From NCBI RefSeq assembly GCF_014204915.1, contig NZ_JACHMH010000001.1, positions 6,659,501 through 6,723,500 on the forward strand: a stretch of 64,000 bases of DNA, in the 5' to 3' direction. A model generated the notes under the pieces. It made no database searches and had not been told where the DNA came from. It was given only the letters and a program-made list of their open reading frames with translations. The DNA comes from Crossiella cryophila (GTDB taxonomy: Bacteria; Actinomycetota; Actinomycetes; Mycobacteriales; Pseudonocardiaceae). Positions 1 to 7,330 of this stretch are shown one piece after another; the stretch's first letter is position 1; each line of letters begins with the position of its first letter. Both the position numbers and the translations under genes were made by a program.

Positions 1-337
1 AACCCTCCGGCAGCGCGTCCACCACCTTGCGCATGGCCGAGGCCAGCGCCGAGCCCAGCCCGAACGCCTGCCCACCGCGCCGCGATCCGGCCACCAGCAG
101 TGCCAGCGCCTCGTCGTGGTTGAGCCCGGTGAGTTCGGTCTGGAACCCCGGCAGCAACGCGAACCCGCCGAGCCGCCCGCGCTCGGCGTACACCGGCACA
201 CCCGCCGCGGACAACGCCTCGATGTCCCGCAGCACCGTGCGGGTGGACACCTCCAGCTCCCTGGCCAGCGCGGTCGCGGACAGCCGACCGTGCCGGCGCA
301 GCAACAGCACCAGTGACACCAACCGGTCGGCCCGCAT
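1..337 (-). CDS. YafY-like HTH/WYL transcriptional regulator, 3' part cut by window edge
   Basis: The frame read from ATG at 337 down to the window edge begins MRADRLVSLVLLLRRHG and continues with LSATALARELEVSTRTVLRD, the winged-helix (HTH_11/DeoR-type) N-terminus of YafY/PafC-like regulators. It is followed by the ALSAAGVPVYAERG turn usual in that family. About 112 residues are present; the expected C-terminal WYL ligand-sensing domain lies outside the window. The gene is divergent from the NTF2-like gene at 399 with 61 bp between them, so that gene is a plausible target. Seen: the HTH. Inferred: WYL domain and target. Confidence 0.8.
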   Translation of the reverse strand, partial: MRADRLVSLVLLLRRHGRLSATALARELEVSTRTVLRDIEALSAAGVPVYAERGRLGGFALLPGFQTELTGLNHDEALALLVAGSRRGGQAFGLGSALASAMRKVVDALPEG

Positions 338-398
338 GCCAGAAGTCTACGGAAATACGTGACACAGGATGTCGTGATTCGTTGACAGGCTCCTTTCC

Positions 399-752
399 AT
401 GACAAGCAAGACAGTGGCCACCGAGCCGAACGACCTGGGCAGGTTCTTCATCGAGCGCGGCAACGCGGGCGATGTGGACGGCCTGGTGGCGTTGTACGAA
501 CCGGACGCCGTGCTGGCCTTCCCACCCGGCAACCTCGCCACCGGCCACGCCGAGATCCGCAAGGTGTACGAGCAGTTCGTCGCCGCCGCGCCCGTGCTCG
601 CCCCGGGCAGGCAGCACCCGGCGCTGGTGAGCGGCGACCTGGCGCTCACCGCGTGCACGCTGACCACCGGCGAGATCACCGTGGAGATCGCCCGCCGCCA
701 GCCGGACGGCACCTGGCTGTGGGCCGTGGACCAGCCGGTGCTGCTGCCGTAG
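399..752 (+). CDS. NTF2-like / SnoaL-type small protein
   Basis: A 117-residue protein with the layout of the NTF2-like (SnoaL/DUF4440) cone fold: an N-terminal helix (LGRFFIERGNAGDVDGLVAL), the YEPDAVLAFPPG strand, the GHAEIRKVYEQFVA helix and a C-terminal sheet ending in DGTWLWAVDQPV. Such proteins bind or isomerise small ligands; no specific catalytic dyad can be assigned. It stands alone, transcribed away from the WYL-type regulator at 337, which may control it. Confidence 0.75.
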   Translation: MTSKTVATEPNDLGRFFIERGNAGDVDGLVALYEPDAVLAFPPGNLATGHAEIRKVYEQFVAAAPVLAPGRQHPALVSGDLALTACTLTTGEITVEIARRQPDGTWLWAVDQPVLLP

Positions 753-807
753 CGGGATCACGGTGGGCTCGGCCCGGCCGGGCTCACCGCACCGCACGGG
801 GACCACG

Positions 808-1356
808 ATGAGACGAATCATGACGATCGGCGTCTACGGCGACACGGCCGAGACCTTCCTGCGGCAACTCACCGGCAAGGGCGTGGGCCTGCTACTCGAC
901 CTCCGCCAGCGCCGCGGGGTCCGCGGCCCCGACTACGCCTGGGCGAACTCGGCCCGGCTCCAGCAGGCCCTTGCCACGGCGAACATCGGCTACCGCCACC
1001 TGAAAGACCTGGCGCCCACCACCGAACTACGCCAACTCCAGTACCGCGAGGACGACCGCCAGGGCGTCGGCAAACGCAACCGCGTCACGCTGGCACCCGC
1101 CTACATCGACGGCTACACCCGGCAGATCCTCGACCCGTTCGACCTCGGCGGGCTCGCGGCGGAACTGCCGACCGGCTCGGTGACCGCGTTGTTCTGCGTG
1201 GAGCGCGACCCGGCGGCCTGTCACCGCTCACTCGTGGCCGCGCGCCTGCTGGGCTACTTGGCTTCGACCTGTCCCACCGCAGCGGAACCGGTCAGCAACT
1301 CAGCACACGCGGACTGCCAGGCAGCGTCCCCGGGGTACAGCTCGCTGCGGAGGTAG
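808..1356 (+). CDS. DUF488 family protein
   Basis: The start is taken at ATG 808 (GGGGA about 8 bases upstream) rather than the longer 763 frame, because MRRIMTIGVYGDTAETFLRQ is the usual DUF488 beginning (TIGxxG...F...L). Further family marks are LLLDLRQRRG near residue 30, GYRHLKDLAPT, and the C-terminal CVERDPAACHRSLVA motif with its conserved Cys and His-Arg. Function of the family is not established. The last ~34 codons lie beyond the recognisable domain and are antisense to the 3' end of the alpha/beta hydrolase, a 103-bp tail-to-tail overlap. Confidence 0.8.
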   Translation: MRRIMTIGVYGDTAETFLRQLTGKGVGLLLDLRQRRGVRGPDYAWANSARLQQALATANIGYRHLKDLAPTTELRQLQYREDDRQGVGKRNRVTLAPAYIDGYTRQILDPFDLGGLAAELPTGSVTALFCVERDPAACHRSLVAARLLGYLASTCPTAAEPVSNSAHADCQAASPGYSSLRR

Positions 1357-2186
1357 GCCCAGGTGAGGCGCTGCACCGCGGCGACCCGCTCCGGGTTCTC
1401 GTCCGTGGTCTCGGCCACGTCGTAGCCGGAGACGCCGCCTAAGCCGTGTTCCGCACCGAAGAGGGTGAGCAAGGTCTTCGGGGCCGGGGCCAGGTGGTAC
1501 GGGTCGGCGTGCCAGTCCGCGCCCGCGACGGTGAGGTGGGTGGAGGTGTCCTTGTCGCCCGCGACCACCAGGGCCGGGGTGGTCATGGTGGCGAAGTCGG
1601 TGCCGGTGACGAAGGAGAGCAGTTCGGTCGCGGACTCGGCGAGGGCGTCACCGCCGCGGCCGGGTGCGGCGAGCACCACGCCCGCCTTGATCCGGTGATC
1701 GGCCAGGTCCAGTTCGATGCCGGTGTCCGGGTCGGTGATCCGCGCGCCCAGCAGCAGGGTGGCGGTGTGGCCGCCCATGGAGTGGCCTGCCACCGCGACC
1801 CTGGTGTGGTCCAGGCGGCCGCGCAGGTGTGGGACCGCGGCCTCGATCTCGTCCAGGCGGTCCAGGATCCGGGTCATGTCCTCGGCCCTGGACCGCCAGT
1901 GCAGGGGCGCGCCGGGGGTGGCGGGGTCGAGGTTGAGGCTGCGGGAGCTGAGGTGGGTGGGCTGGATGACGGCGAAACCGTGCGCGGCCCAGTACTGGGC
2001 GAGCGGGGCGTAACCGTTGAGCGAGGAGAGGTGGTTGGAGTAGCCCTGGCCGTGCGAGAGCAGCAGGATCGGCAGCCCGGTTCCCTGTGCGGGCACGGAA
2101 ATCCGGAGCTGGAGGTCCACGGCGCGGTCGGGGGTCGGCAGCACGACGGGGCTGATCGACAGGACGGGGTGAGGCACAGCACTCAT
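1254..2186 (-). CDS. Alpha/beta hydrolase, chlorophyllase / dienelactone-hydrolase-like
   Basis: The start is ATG 2186 (MSAVPHPVLS), with AAGGGA about 10 bases upstream; the 2249 start would add a non-family tail. The ~310-residue protein has the canonical order LLLSHGQGYSNH (oxyanion region), GHSMGGHT with the nucleophile Ser near residue 135, AGDKDTS (acid) and GAEHGLGG (catalytic His). There is no signal peptide, so it is cytosolic. It is divergent from the TetR gene at 2328, with two copies of a candidate operator between them, so TetR control is likely. Substrate unknown. Confidence 0.85.
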   Translation of the reverse strand: MSAVPHPVLSISPVVLPTPDRAVDLQLRISVPAQGTGLPILLLSHGQGYSNHLSSLNGYAPLAQYWAAHGFAVIQPTHLSSRSLNLDPATPGAPLHWRSRAEDMTRILDRLDEIEAAVPHLRGRLDHTRVAVAGHSMGGHTATLLLGARITDPDTGIELDLADHRIKAGVVLAAPGRGGDALAESATELLSFVTGTDFATMTTPALVVAGDKDTSTHLTVAGADWHADPYHLAPAPKTLLTLFGAEHGLGGVSGYDVAETTDENPERVAAVQRLTWAYLRSELYPGDAAWQSACAELLTGSAAVGQVEAK

Positions 2187-2250
2187 GGCAGATTGGTCCC
2201 TTGGCAGGAAGGCAGGACGGACAGGAGCGGTCCGTTCGGTTAAGCTCAAG

Positions 2251-2292
2251 CGGAGCGGTGTTCCGGAATCGACGATACGGAGCAGTGTTCCG
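2251..2292. promoter_or_regulatory. Duplicated candidate TetR operator
   Basis: Two 15-bp copies, CGGAGCGGTGTTCCG (2251-2265) and CGGAGCAGTGTTCCG (2278-2292), differ at one base and sit 27 bp apart start to start. Each is an imperfect palindrome (GGA...TCC). They lie between the divergent alpha/beta hydrolase start (2186) and the TetR start (2328). Position and repetition suggest autoregulatory TetR sites; binding is inferred. Confidence 0.5.
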
Positions 2293-2327
2293 CTTTGTCA
2301 AACAGGCAGGTCCAGGAGGAGTGCGTG

Positions 2328-2915
2328 GTGTCCAAGCCCAGCCAGCCGGAGCAGGTCCCGGCGCGGAGCAAGCGGGCCGATGCCCTGCGCAACCAGAAAA
2401 CGCTGCTGGCAGCCGCCGCCGCGGTGTTCATCACCTCGGGGGTGGACGCGCCGATCCGGGAGATCGCGGCCAGGGCGGGCGTCGGCATGGGCACGATCTA
2501 CCGCAACTACCCGACCAGGGCGGAGCTGGTGATCGCGGTCTACCGCCACCAGATCGAGGCCCTCGTCGACGCCAGCGGAGACCTGCAGCACTCGGCCAGT
2601 TCCCCGTTCGAGGCGCTCCGGCTGTGGGTGGACCGGTTCGTGGACTTCCTGGTCACCAAGCACGGACTCGCCGACATCATGCAGCCCAACAGCGGCCACG
2701 AGGCGCTGCACTCCTTCTTCCTGGACTGGCTGGTGCCCGCCTGCGAGAACCTGCTCGACGCCGCCGAGGCATCCGGTGAGATCAAGCCCGGCATCGAGGG
2801 CTACGAGCTGATGCGGGGCATCGGCAACCTGTGCGTCGGGCGGGACGACAGCCCGCTCTACGACCCGCGCCGCATGATCGAACTGCTGCTCCAGGGCCTG
2901 CGGCACCAGCGCTAG
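2328..2915 (+). CDS. TetR family transcriptional regulator
   Basis: The start is GTG 2328 (or 2325), because AGGAGGA at 2314-2320 is correctly spaced. The protein has about 195 residues. The N-terminal TetR HTH is clear: ALRNQKTLLAAAAAVFITSG, then IREIAARAGVGMGTIYRNYP and TRAELVIAVYRHQIEAL. The C-terminal all-helical ligand domain (FEALRLWVDRFVDFLVTKHG) resembles SbtR/YbiH-like C-domains. It is divergent from the alpha/beta hydrolase, its probable target. It ends one base before the convergent glutaminase stop. Confidence 0.9.
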   Translation: MSKPSQPEQVPARSKRADALRNQKTLLAAAAAVFITSGVDAPIREIAARAGVGMGTIYRNYPTRAELVIAVYRHQIEALVDASGDLQHSASSPFEALRLWVDRFVDFLVTKHGLADIMQPNSGHEALHSFFLDWLVPACENLLDAAEASGEIKPGIEGYELMRGIGNLCVGRDDSPLYDPRRMIELLLQGLRHQR

Positions 2916-2916
2916 C

Positions 2917-3864
2917 TCAGAACACCGACAACCCGGTGAGCGTGGTGAAGTGGTCCAGCGCGGCCACGCCCGCCACCGAGTTGCCGCGCTCGTCCAGCGC
3001 GGGGCTCCAGGTGCACAGCGAGTACCGGCCCGGCACCACGGCCAGGATGCCGCCGCCGACGCCGCTCTTGCCCGGCAGCCCGACCCGGTAGGCGAACTCA
3101 CCGGCGGCGTCGTAGGCGCCGCAGGTGAGCATCACCGAGTTGACCCGCTTGGCCTCGCTGCGGGAGAGCAGCCGGGAGCCGTCGGCACGCACGCCGTGCC
3201 GGGCCAGGAATGACCCGGCCAGCGCGAGGTCACCGCAGGTCATCGCGATCGAGCACTGCCAGAAGTAGTGCTCAAGGACGTCGGCGACCGGGTTCTCCAG
3301 GTTGCCGTAGCTGGCCATCAGGTGGGCAAGGGCGGCGTTGCGGTCGCCGTGCTCGGCCTCGGAGCGGGCCACCGCGGCGTCGAAGTCGACCCGGTCGTCA
3401 CCGCTCTCGGCACGCAGGAAGTCCCGCACCGCGCCGCGGGCGTCACCGGTGAGGGTGAGCAGCCGGTCGGTGACCACCAGCGCGCCCGCGTTGATCAGCG
3501 GGTTGCGCGGGATCCCGCTCTCGTGTTCCAGCTGTACCAGCGAGTTGAACGGGTTGCCCGAGGGCTCCCGCCCGACCCGCCGCCACAGCTGATCACCCTC
3601 GATGGCCAGCACCAGTGCCAGCGAGAACACCTTGGACACGCTCTGGATGGAGAACGGGGTCCGCCACTTGCCCACGCCGATGGTGTGGCCGGTGAGGTCG
3701 GTCGCGGCGAACCCGAACGTGGCCGGGTCCACCGCGGACAACGCCGGGATGTAGTCCGCCACCCGGCCTGCCAGGCCCGCGCTCGGGCCGACCTCGGTGA
3801 GGATGCGGGCCAGCACGGCGGACAGCTCACCGGTGTCGGCGGCCTGCTGCTGTGGCGCGGTCAT
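2917..3864 (-). CDS. glsA: Glutaminase
   Basis: The start is ATG 3864 (MTAPQQQAAD), with GAAGGAG five bases upstream. The ~314-residue length is right for the bacterial GlsA family (L-glutamine to L-glutamate + NH3, serine-dependent beta-lactamase-like fold). Family marks in order: GKWRTPFSIQSVSKVFSL with the catalytic Ser-x-x-Lys, NPFNSLVQLE, GIPRNPLINAGA, NVSYG-like LMASYGNLENPVADVLEHYF, MTCGDLALAGSFLARHG, VMLTCGAYDAAGEFAYRVG and GKSGVGGGILAVVPG. It is a single gene, 52 bp downstream of the lipoprotein. Confidence 0.95.
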   Translation of the reverse strand: MTAPQQQAADTGELSAVLARILTEVGPSAGLAGRVADYIPALSAVDPATFGFAATDLTGHTIGVGKWRTPFSIQSVSKVFSLALVLAIEGDQLWRRVGREPSGNPFNSLVQLEHESGIPRNPLINAGALVVTDRLLTLTGDARGAVRDFLRAESGDDRVDFDAAVARSEAEHGDRNAALAHLMASYGNLENPVADVLEHYFWQCSIAMTCGDLALAGSFLARHGVRADGSRLLSRSEAKRVNSVMLTCGAYDAAGEFAYRVGLPGKSGVGGGILAVVPGRYSLCTWSPALDERGNSVAGVAALDHFTTLTGLSVF

Positions 3865-3916
3865 CGGGCTCCTTCGCACTGTGAACCAATGCGACCCTAA
3901 CAACCGGCGGCCATGA

Positions 3917-4447
3917 TCAGCCCACCGTGTAACGGAACCCTTCGTCCTCGATTTCCGGGTCGTCATCGTCGTCCTCGCGGACCGGGGCGTCCTTGTCCGC
4001 GTTGAACTTGCCGTCGCCGTCGTCCACGGTCAGCAGCGCGCGCAGCGAGTGCGTGCCCTGGCCCAGCGCCGGGTCGAGGGTGACCGGGACGTCGCGGTGC
4101 GCGCCCGGCTGGATCGGGGTGGAGCCGAGCAGCTTGCCGCTCTGGTCGAAGACCACCAGGTGACCGGCGACCGGCAGTTCGGACTCCTCGATCAGCACCC
4201 GCTTGCCGTCACCGCGCTGGTCGTCGGCGTCGATCTCGGTGCGCGGGAAGGACACCGGGGCGAGCAGCTTCGGCTGCTGGATGGCCGGGGCGGGCACCGG
4301 GGCCGGGTTGTTGACGCCGGGGATGCCGGTCAGCGGTGCGGGCTGGCCCGGCGTGCTGGGGGCGGCCGCGGCAGTGCAGCCGCCGAGCAGCAGGCCGAGG
4401 ACGCCGGTGGTCGCGGCCAGGTATCGGGCTCGGTGGTTTGTGTTCAT
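3917..4447 (-). CDS. Secreted lipoprotein with DUF7282-like beta domain
   Basis: The 176-residue protein opens with a type II signal peptide (MNTNHRARYLAATTG, then LLLGGC with the lipidation Cys near residue 24). A Pro/Ala linker follows, then a beta-sandwich-like domain (LPVAGHLVVFDQSGKLLG, PIQPGAHRDVPVTLD, LRALLTVDDGDGKF). The last 30 residues are very acidic, with a run of five Asp. The VVFDQSGKLLG and PGAHRDVPV patterns resemble DUF7282 proteins. Extracellular membrane-anchored; function unknown. Confidence 0.75.
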   Translation of the reverse strand: MNTNHRARYLAATTGVLGLLLGGCTAAAAPSTPGQPAPLTGIPGVNNPAPVPAPAIQQPKLLAPVSFPRTEIDADDQRGDGKRVLIEESELPVAGHLVVFDQSGKLLGSTPIQPGAHRDVPVTLDPALGQGTHSLRALLTVDDGDGKFNADKDAPVREDDDDDPEIEDEGFRYTVG

Positions 4448-4507
4448 GGCACCTAGTCAAGCCACCGGACCTGGAGACCCGATGAGCCTCAGATGAGCAC
4501 ATCTTCA

Positions 4508-5446
4508 TCAAGTGCCGTGCAGCACCTGGAGGTCGGCGGCGGGCAGCCAGTGGCGGTCCGGGTCGAAGGGCCGGAAACCCGCGCTGAGGTGCTCGATCAG
4601 CCTGGGCAGCACCGGGTGGCGGTTGTCGCGGCGCCAGAGCGCGGACCACGGGTAGAGCGGGATCGGGTCCACGATCGGCACCCGCGCGATGCCGGGGTGC
4701 CAGGGCACCCGCATGCGTTCGGAGCCGAACATGAAGCGGTCCGGGTCGGTGGCCAGCCGGTCCAGCATGTGTTCCAGGCCGAAGCTGGGGCCCGAGGCGT
4801 CGATGGTGAGGCCGAAGTCGGCGCGGTATGCCTGGTAGAAGTCGGCCCACTCGGTGCCGGGTTCGTGGCCGGGCAGCCAGACGATCGAGTCGGCCAGTTC
4901 GGTGGGCCGGACCTTCCGCCGACCGGCCAGGCGGTGCTTGCGCCCGGCCAGGAAGTGGTGCGGTTCCAGCAGGGCCGGGAGGTGCTCGATGGCCGGGTCG
5001 AGCGGTCCGGCCACCCGGGCGAAGGCCAGGTCCACGGTGCTCTCCAGCAGCGCGGACACCCCGGTGCGCAGGCCCTTGGCCGCCACGATGTCGATCTCGA
5101 CCTCCGGGTTGGTCTCGTGGAACTCCCGGACCAGCTCGGTCGGCGCGAGCCGGGCGCCGAGCACGTCCACCCGCAGCGGCCGGACCCGGCGGCGCACCGC
5201 GTCGACCGCCTGGTCGGCCAGTGCGAGCAGGGCGCGGGCCTGCGGCAGGAAGGCCGTGCCCGCCTCGGTGAGCCCGGCGCCGGTGCGGCCGCGGGACAAC
5301 AGGGTGGCGCCCAGTCCGGTCTCCAGCTTGGCGATCCGCTTGGAGACCGCCTGCTGGGTCAGGCCGAGCAGGTCGGCGGCGGCGCCGAAGTGCTGCTCGT
5401 CCGCGATCGCGACGAAGGCCCGGACCGCGCCGAGATCCAGTTCCAC
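4508..5446 (-). CDS. LysR family transcriptional regulator
   Basis: GTG 5446 is chosen as start because it follows GGAGGGA and gives MELDLGAVRAFVAIADEQHF, the normal LysR beginning. The HTH is AAADLLGLTQQAVSKRIAKL (residues ~20-40). The linker helix and the periplasmic-binding-like effector domain (LVREFHETNPEVEIDIV...) complete a ~312-residue protein of standard length. It is monocistronic. A decayed, deleted copy of the same kind of gene lies at 17755-17960. Confidence 0.9.
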   Translation of the reverse strand: MELDLGAVRAFVAIADEQHFGAAADLLGLTQQAVSKRIAKLETGLGATLLSRGRTGAGLTEAGTAFLPQARALLALADQAVDAVRRRVRPLRVDVLGARLAPTELVREFHETNPEVEIDIVAAKGLRTGVSALLESTVDLAFARVAGPLDPAIEHLPALLEPHHFLAGRKHRLAGRRKVRPTELADSIVWLPGHEPGTEWADFYQAYRADFGLTIDASGPSFGLEHMLDRLATDPDRFMFGSERMRVPWHPGIARVPIVDPIPLYPWSALWRRDNRHPVLPRLIEHLSAGFRPFDPDRHWLPAADLQVLHGT

Positions 5447-5563
5447 GCCACTCCCTCCACCACCACTGGTTGTCCACAACGCCGGCGGGCCCGCCCGCGC
5501 GGTGATCGTGTCGAGTCAACCTGCCCGCACCGCCGGCACTCGGGCCGGGGGCCGGTCGCGCGG

Positions 5564-7330
5564 TCACCGAGGGTCGGGGATCATCGCTCGCTCGTCGTGC
5601 GCCGCCCCGGCTGAGCTGGCTCGCCAGTGCCCGACCAGCGCGGCATAGGCCGGAGTGGTCTCCAGCAACCGCTCATGCGTTCCGAGGTGCACCCGGCTGC
5701 CGTCGAGCAACAGCACCCGGCGGGCTCGAACGGCGGAGGAGATCCGGTGCGCGATGACCACCAACGTGCCGCCCCTGGCCACGAAGGCCGCCTCCGCCCG
5801 TGCCTCGGCTTCGGGATCCAGGTGGCAGGTCGCCTCGTCCAGCACCACGATGTCCGCGCTGGACAGGTACACCCGCGCCAGCGCCACCTGCTGGCCCTCC
5901 CCCGCCGACAGCTGTACGCCGCAGGGACCGAGCCCCGCGTCGTATCCGCCCAGCCGGTCCACCAGCTCCCGGAGCCCAACGGCGTCGACCGCGGTGTCCA
6001 GCTCCTGCTCGGTCACCGCCGGATGCAGGTAGCCGAGGTTCTCCCACAGGGTCCCGGCGAAGACGTACGCCTCCTGGGGGATGAACGCGATTCGCGACCG
6101 AACCGTCGCCGGGTCCAGCTCCCCGACCGGTGTGCCCGCAAGGGTCACCAGTCCCCCTTGCGGGGAGCGGACGCCGGTGAGCAGCGTCGCCAGGGTCGAC
6201 TTGCCGATGCCACTCGCACCGGCCACGACCAGGTGGTCGCCGTGGGGCACGTCGAGGTCGAGGTTGTCCAGCACCGGAACGGAGTGCGATCCGTAGCGGA
6301 AGGTGACCTGACGGAGGGCGAGGTCCGCCCCGCGCGGCGCGGGCCGGCGCTGGGCAGGGACCGCGGCCTGCTCGACCGGCTCGGTCACCTCGGCCAGGCG
6401 GCGCAGGACCACCTCGAGCTGGAGCCAGGGCCCGCTGATCGTCCCAGCCAGCTCGCCGACCGCCGGCGCAAGTGTCATGCCGGCGTAGGTGACGGCGCCG
6501 ACCAGCTCACCGACCGTGGTGTGCCCGCCACCGGTCAGCCAGGGCGCGAGCAATAGCAGGAGGAACACCGGAGCCTGCGCGCCCAGGCTGATCACGAGGG
6601 TGAGCAGCCCGTGCAGCCGGGTCATCCGCCGGGCCGAGCGGGCATGGGCGGTGAACCAGTGGTCGATCTCCGCGCGGGCCCGGTCCACCCCGCCACTGGC
6701 CACGACATCACGGACACCGGCGAAGACGAGTGCGGATGACCGGCCGATCTCCTCCTCCTGCACGACCAGCTCCCGGCGGCACCGGGCCAGCCGGGGCAGC
6801 AGGAGCCACACCCCGATCCCGGCGGGCACCAGCGGTGCGAGCAGCAGCGGGGTCGCCGCGGGCGCGAGCGCGATCAGTCCGGCGCAGGCGGCGATCAGCC
6901 GCAGCAGCAGCGGGCGCAGGGTACGCAGCAGGCCCGCGGTCAACTGGCGGATCCCCTCCGCCAGCTCGACCAGCCTGGCCAGGCCCGCGTTGTCGCCGCG
7001 GTCGATCTCGGCCACCGAACGGTGGACCGTCGAGGAGACCAGCCTGCGCACGAGCGAGTCGCGAAGGGGCTCCACGACAGCGGCCAGCTGCGGGAAGATC
7101 GCCCGGGTGGCCAGCAGCCCGGCCAGGACCACGAGCAGCAGAACCTCCAGCCACACCAGGCCGGTGAGGTACTGGCCGCGCAGGAAGCCCTGGTCGAGGG
7201 CCTGGGAGACCAACAGGCCGGACAGCAGGGCCGGCAGCGCCTCGGGTACCGACCACGCCGCGATCCGCAGCAGTGGCGCTCGCCGCTGGCTCAGTTCGGC
7301 CACCAGCAGCCGCCGTCCGGGGTTGGTCAC
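5564..7330 (-). CDS. ABC transporter half-molecule (TMD-NBD), second exporter of the lanthipeptide operon
   Basis: GTG 7330 starts four bases before the upstream gene ends (GTGA overlap). The ~588-residue protein has an N-terminal six-helix exporter domain followed by a nucleotide-binding domain with Walker A GASGIGKST, Q-loop region IAFIPQEAYVFAG, C-loop LSAGEGQQVALARVY and Walker B IVVLDEATCHLDPEAEA. The C-loop reads LSAGE instead of LSGGQ, as in its partner. There is no C39 peptidase domain, so it does not cleave leaders itself. It probably pairs with the 7327-9030 protein as a heterodimeric peptide exporter. Last gene of the operon. Confidence 0.9.
   Translation of the reverse strand: MTNPGRRLLVAELSQRRAPLLRIAAWSVPEALPALLSGLLVSQALDQGFLRGQYLTGLVWLEVLLLVVLAGLLATRAIFPQLAAVVEPLRDSLVRRLVSSTVHRSVAEIDRGDNAGLARLVELAEGIRQLTAGLLRTLRPLLLRLIAACAGLIALAPAATPLLLAPLVPAGIGVWLLLPRLARCRRELVVQEEEIGRSSALVFAGVRDVVASGGVDRARAEIDHWFTAHARSARRMTRLHGLLTLVISLGAQAPVFLLLLLAPWLTGGGHTTVGELVGAVTYAGMTLAPAVGELAGTISGPWLQLEVVLRRLAEVTEPVEQAAVPAQRRPAPRGADLALRQVTFRYGSHSVPVLDNLDLDVPHGDHLVVAGASGIGKSTLATLLTGVRSPQGGLVTLAGTPVGELDPATVRSRIAFIPQEAYVFAGTLWENLGYLHPAVTEQELDTAVDAVGLRELVDRLGGYDAGLGPCGVQLSAGEGQQVALARVYLSSADIVVLDEATCHLDPEAEARAEAAFVARGGTLVVIAHRISSAVRARRVLLLDGSRVHLGTHERLLETTPAYAALVGHWRASSAGAAHDERAMIPDPR

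Noticed and set aside
364-386. GACA-x5-TGTC element and TTGACA-like hexamer upstream of the NTF2-like gene
   Set aside because: Too short and common to support an operator or promoter call without a second element.
5470-5478. TTGTCCACA, a perfect DnaA-box word (also at 63475-63483)
   Set aside because: Isolated single copies without a cluster of boxes, AT-rich unwinding region or dnaA/dnaN genes; not an origin.
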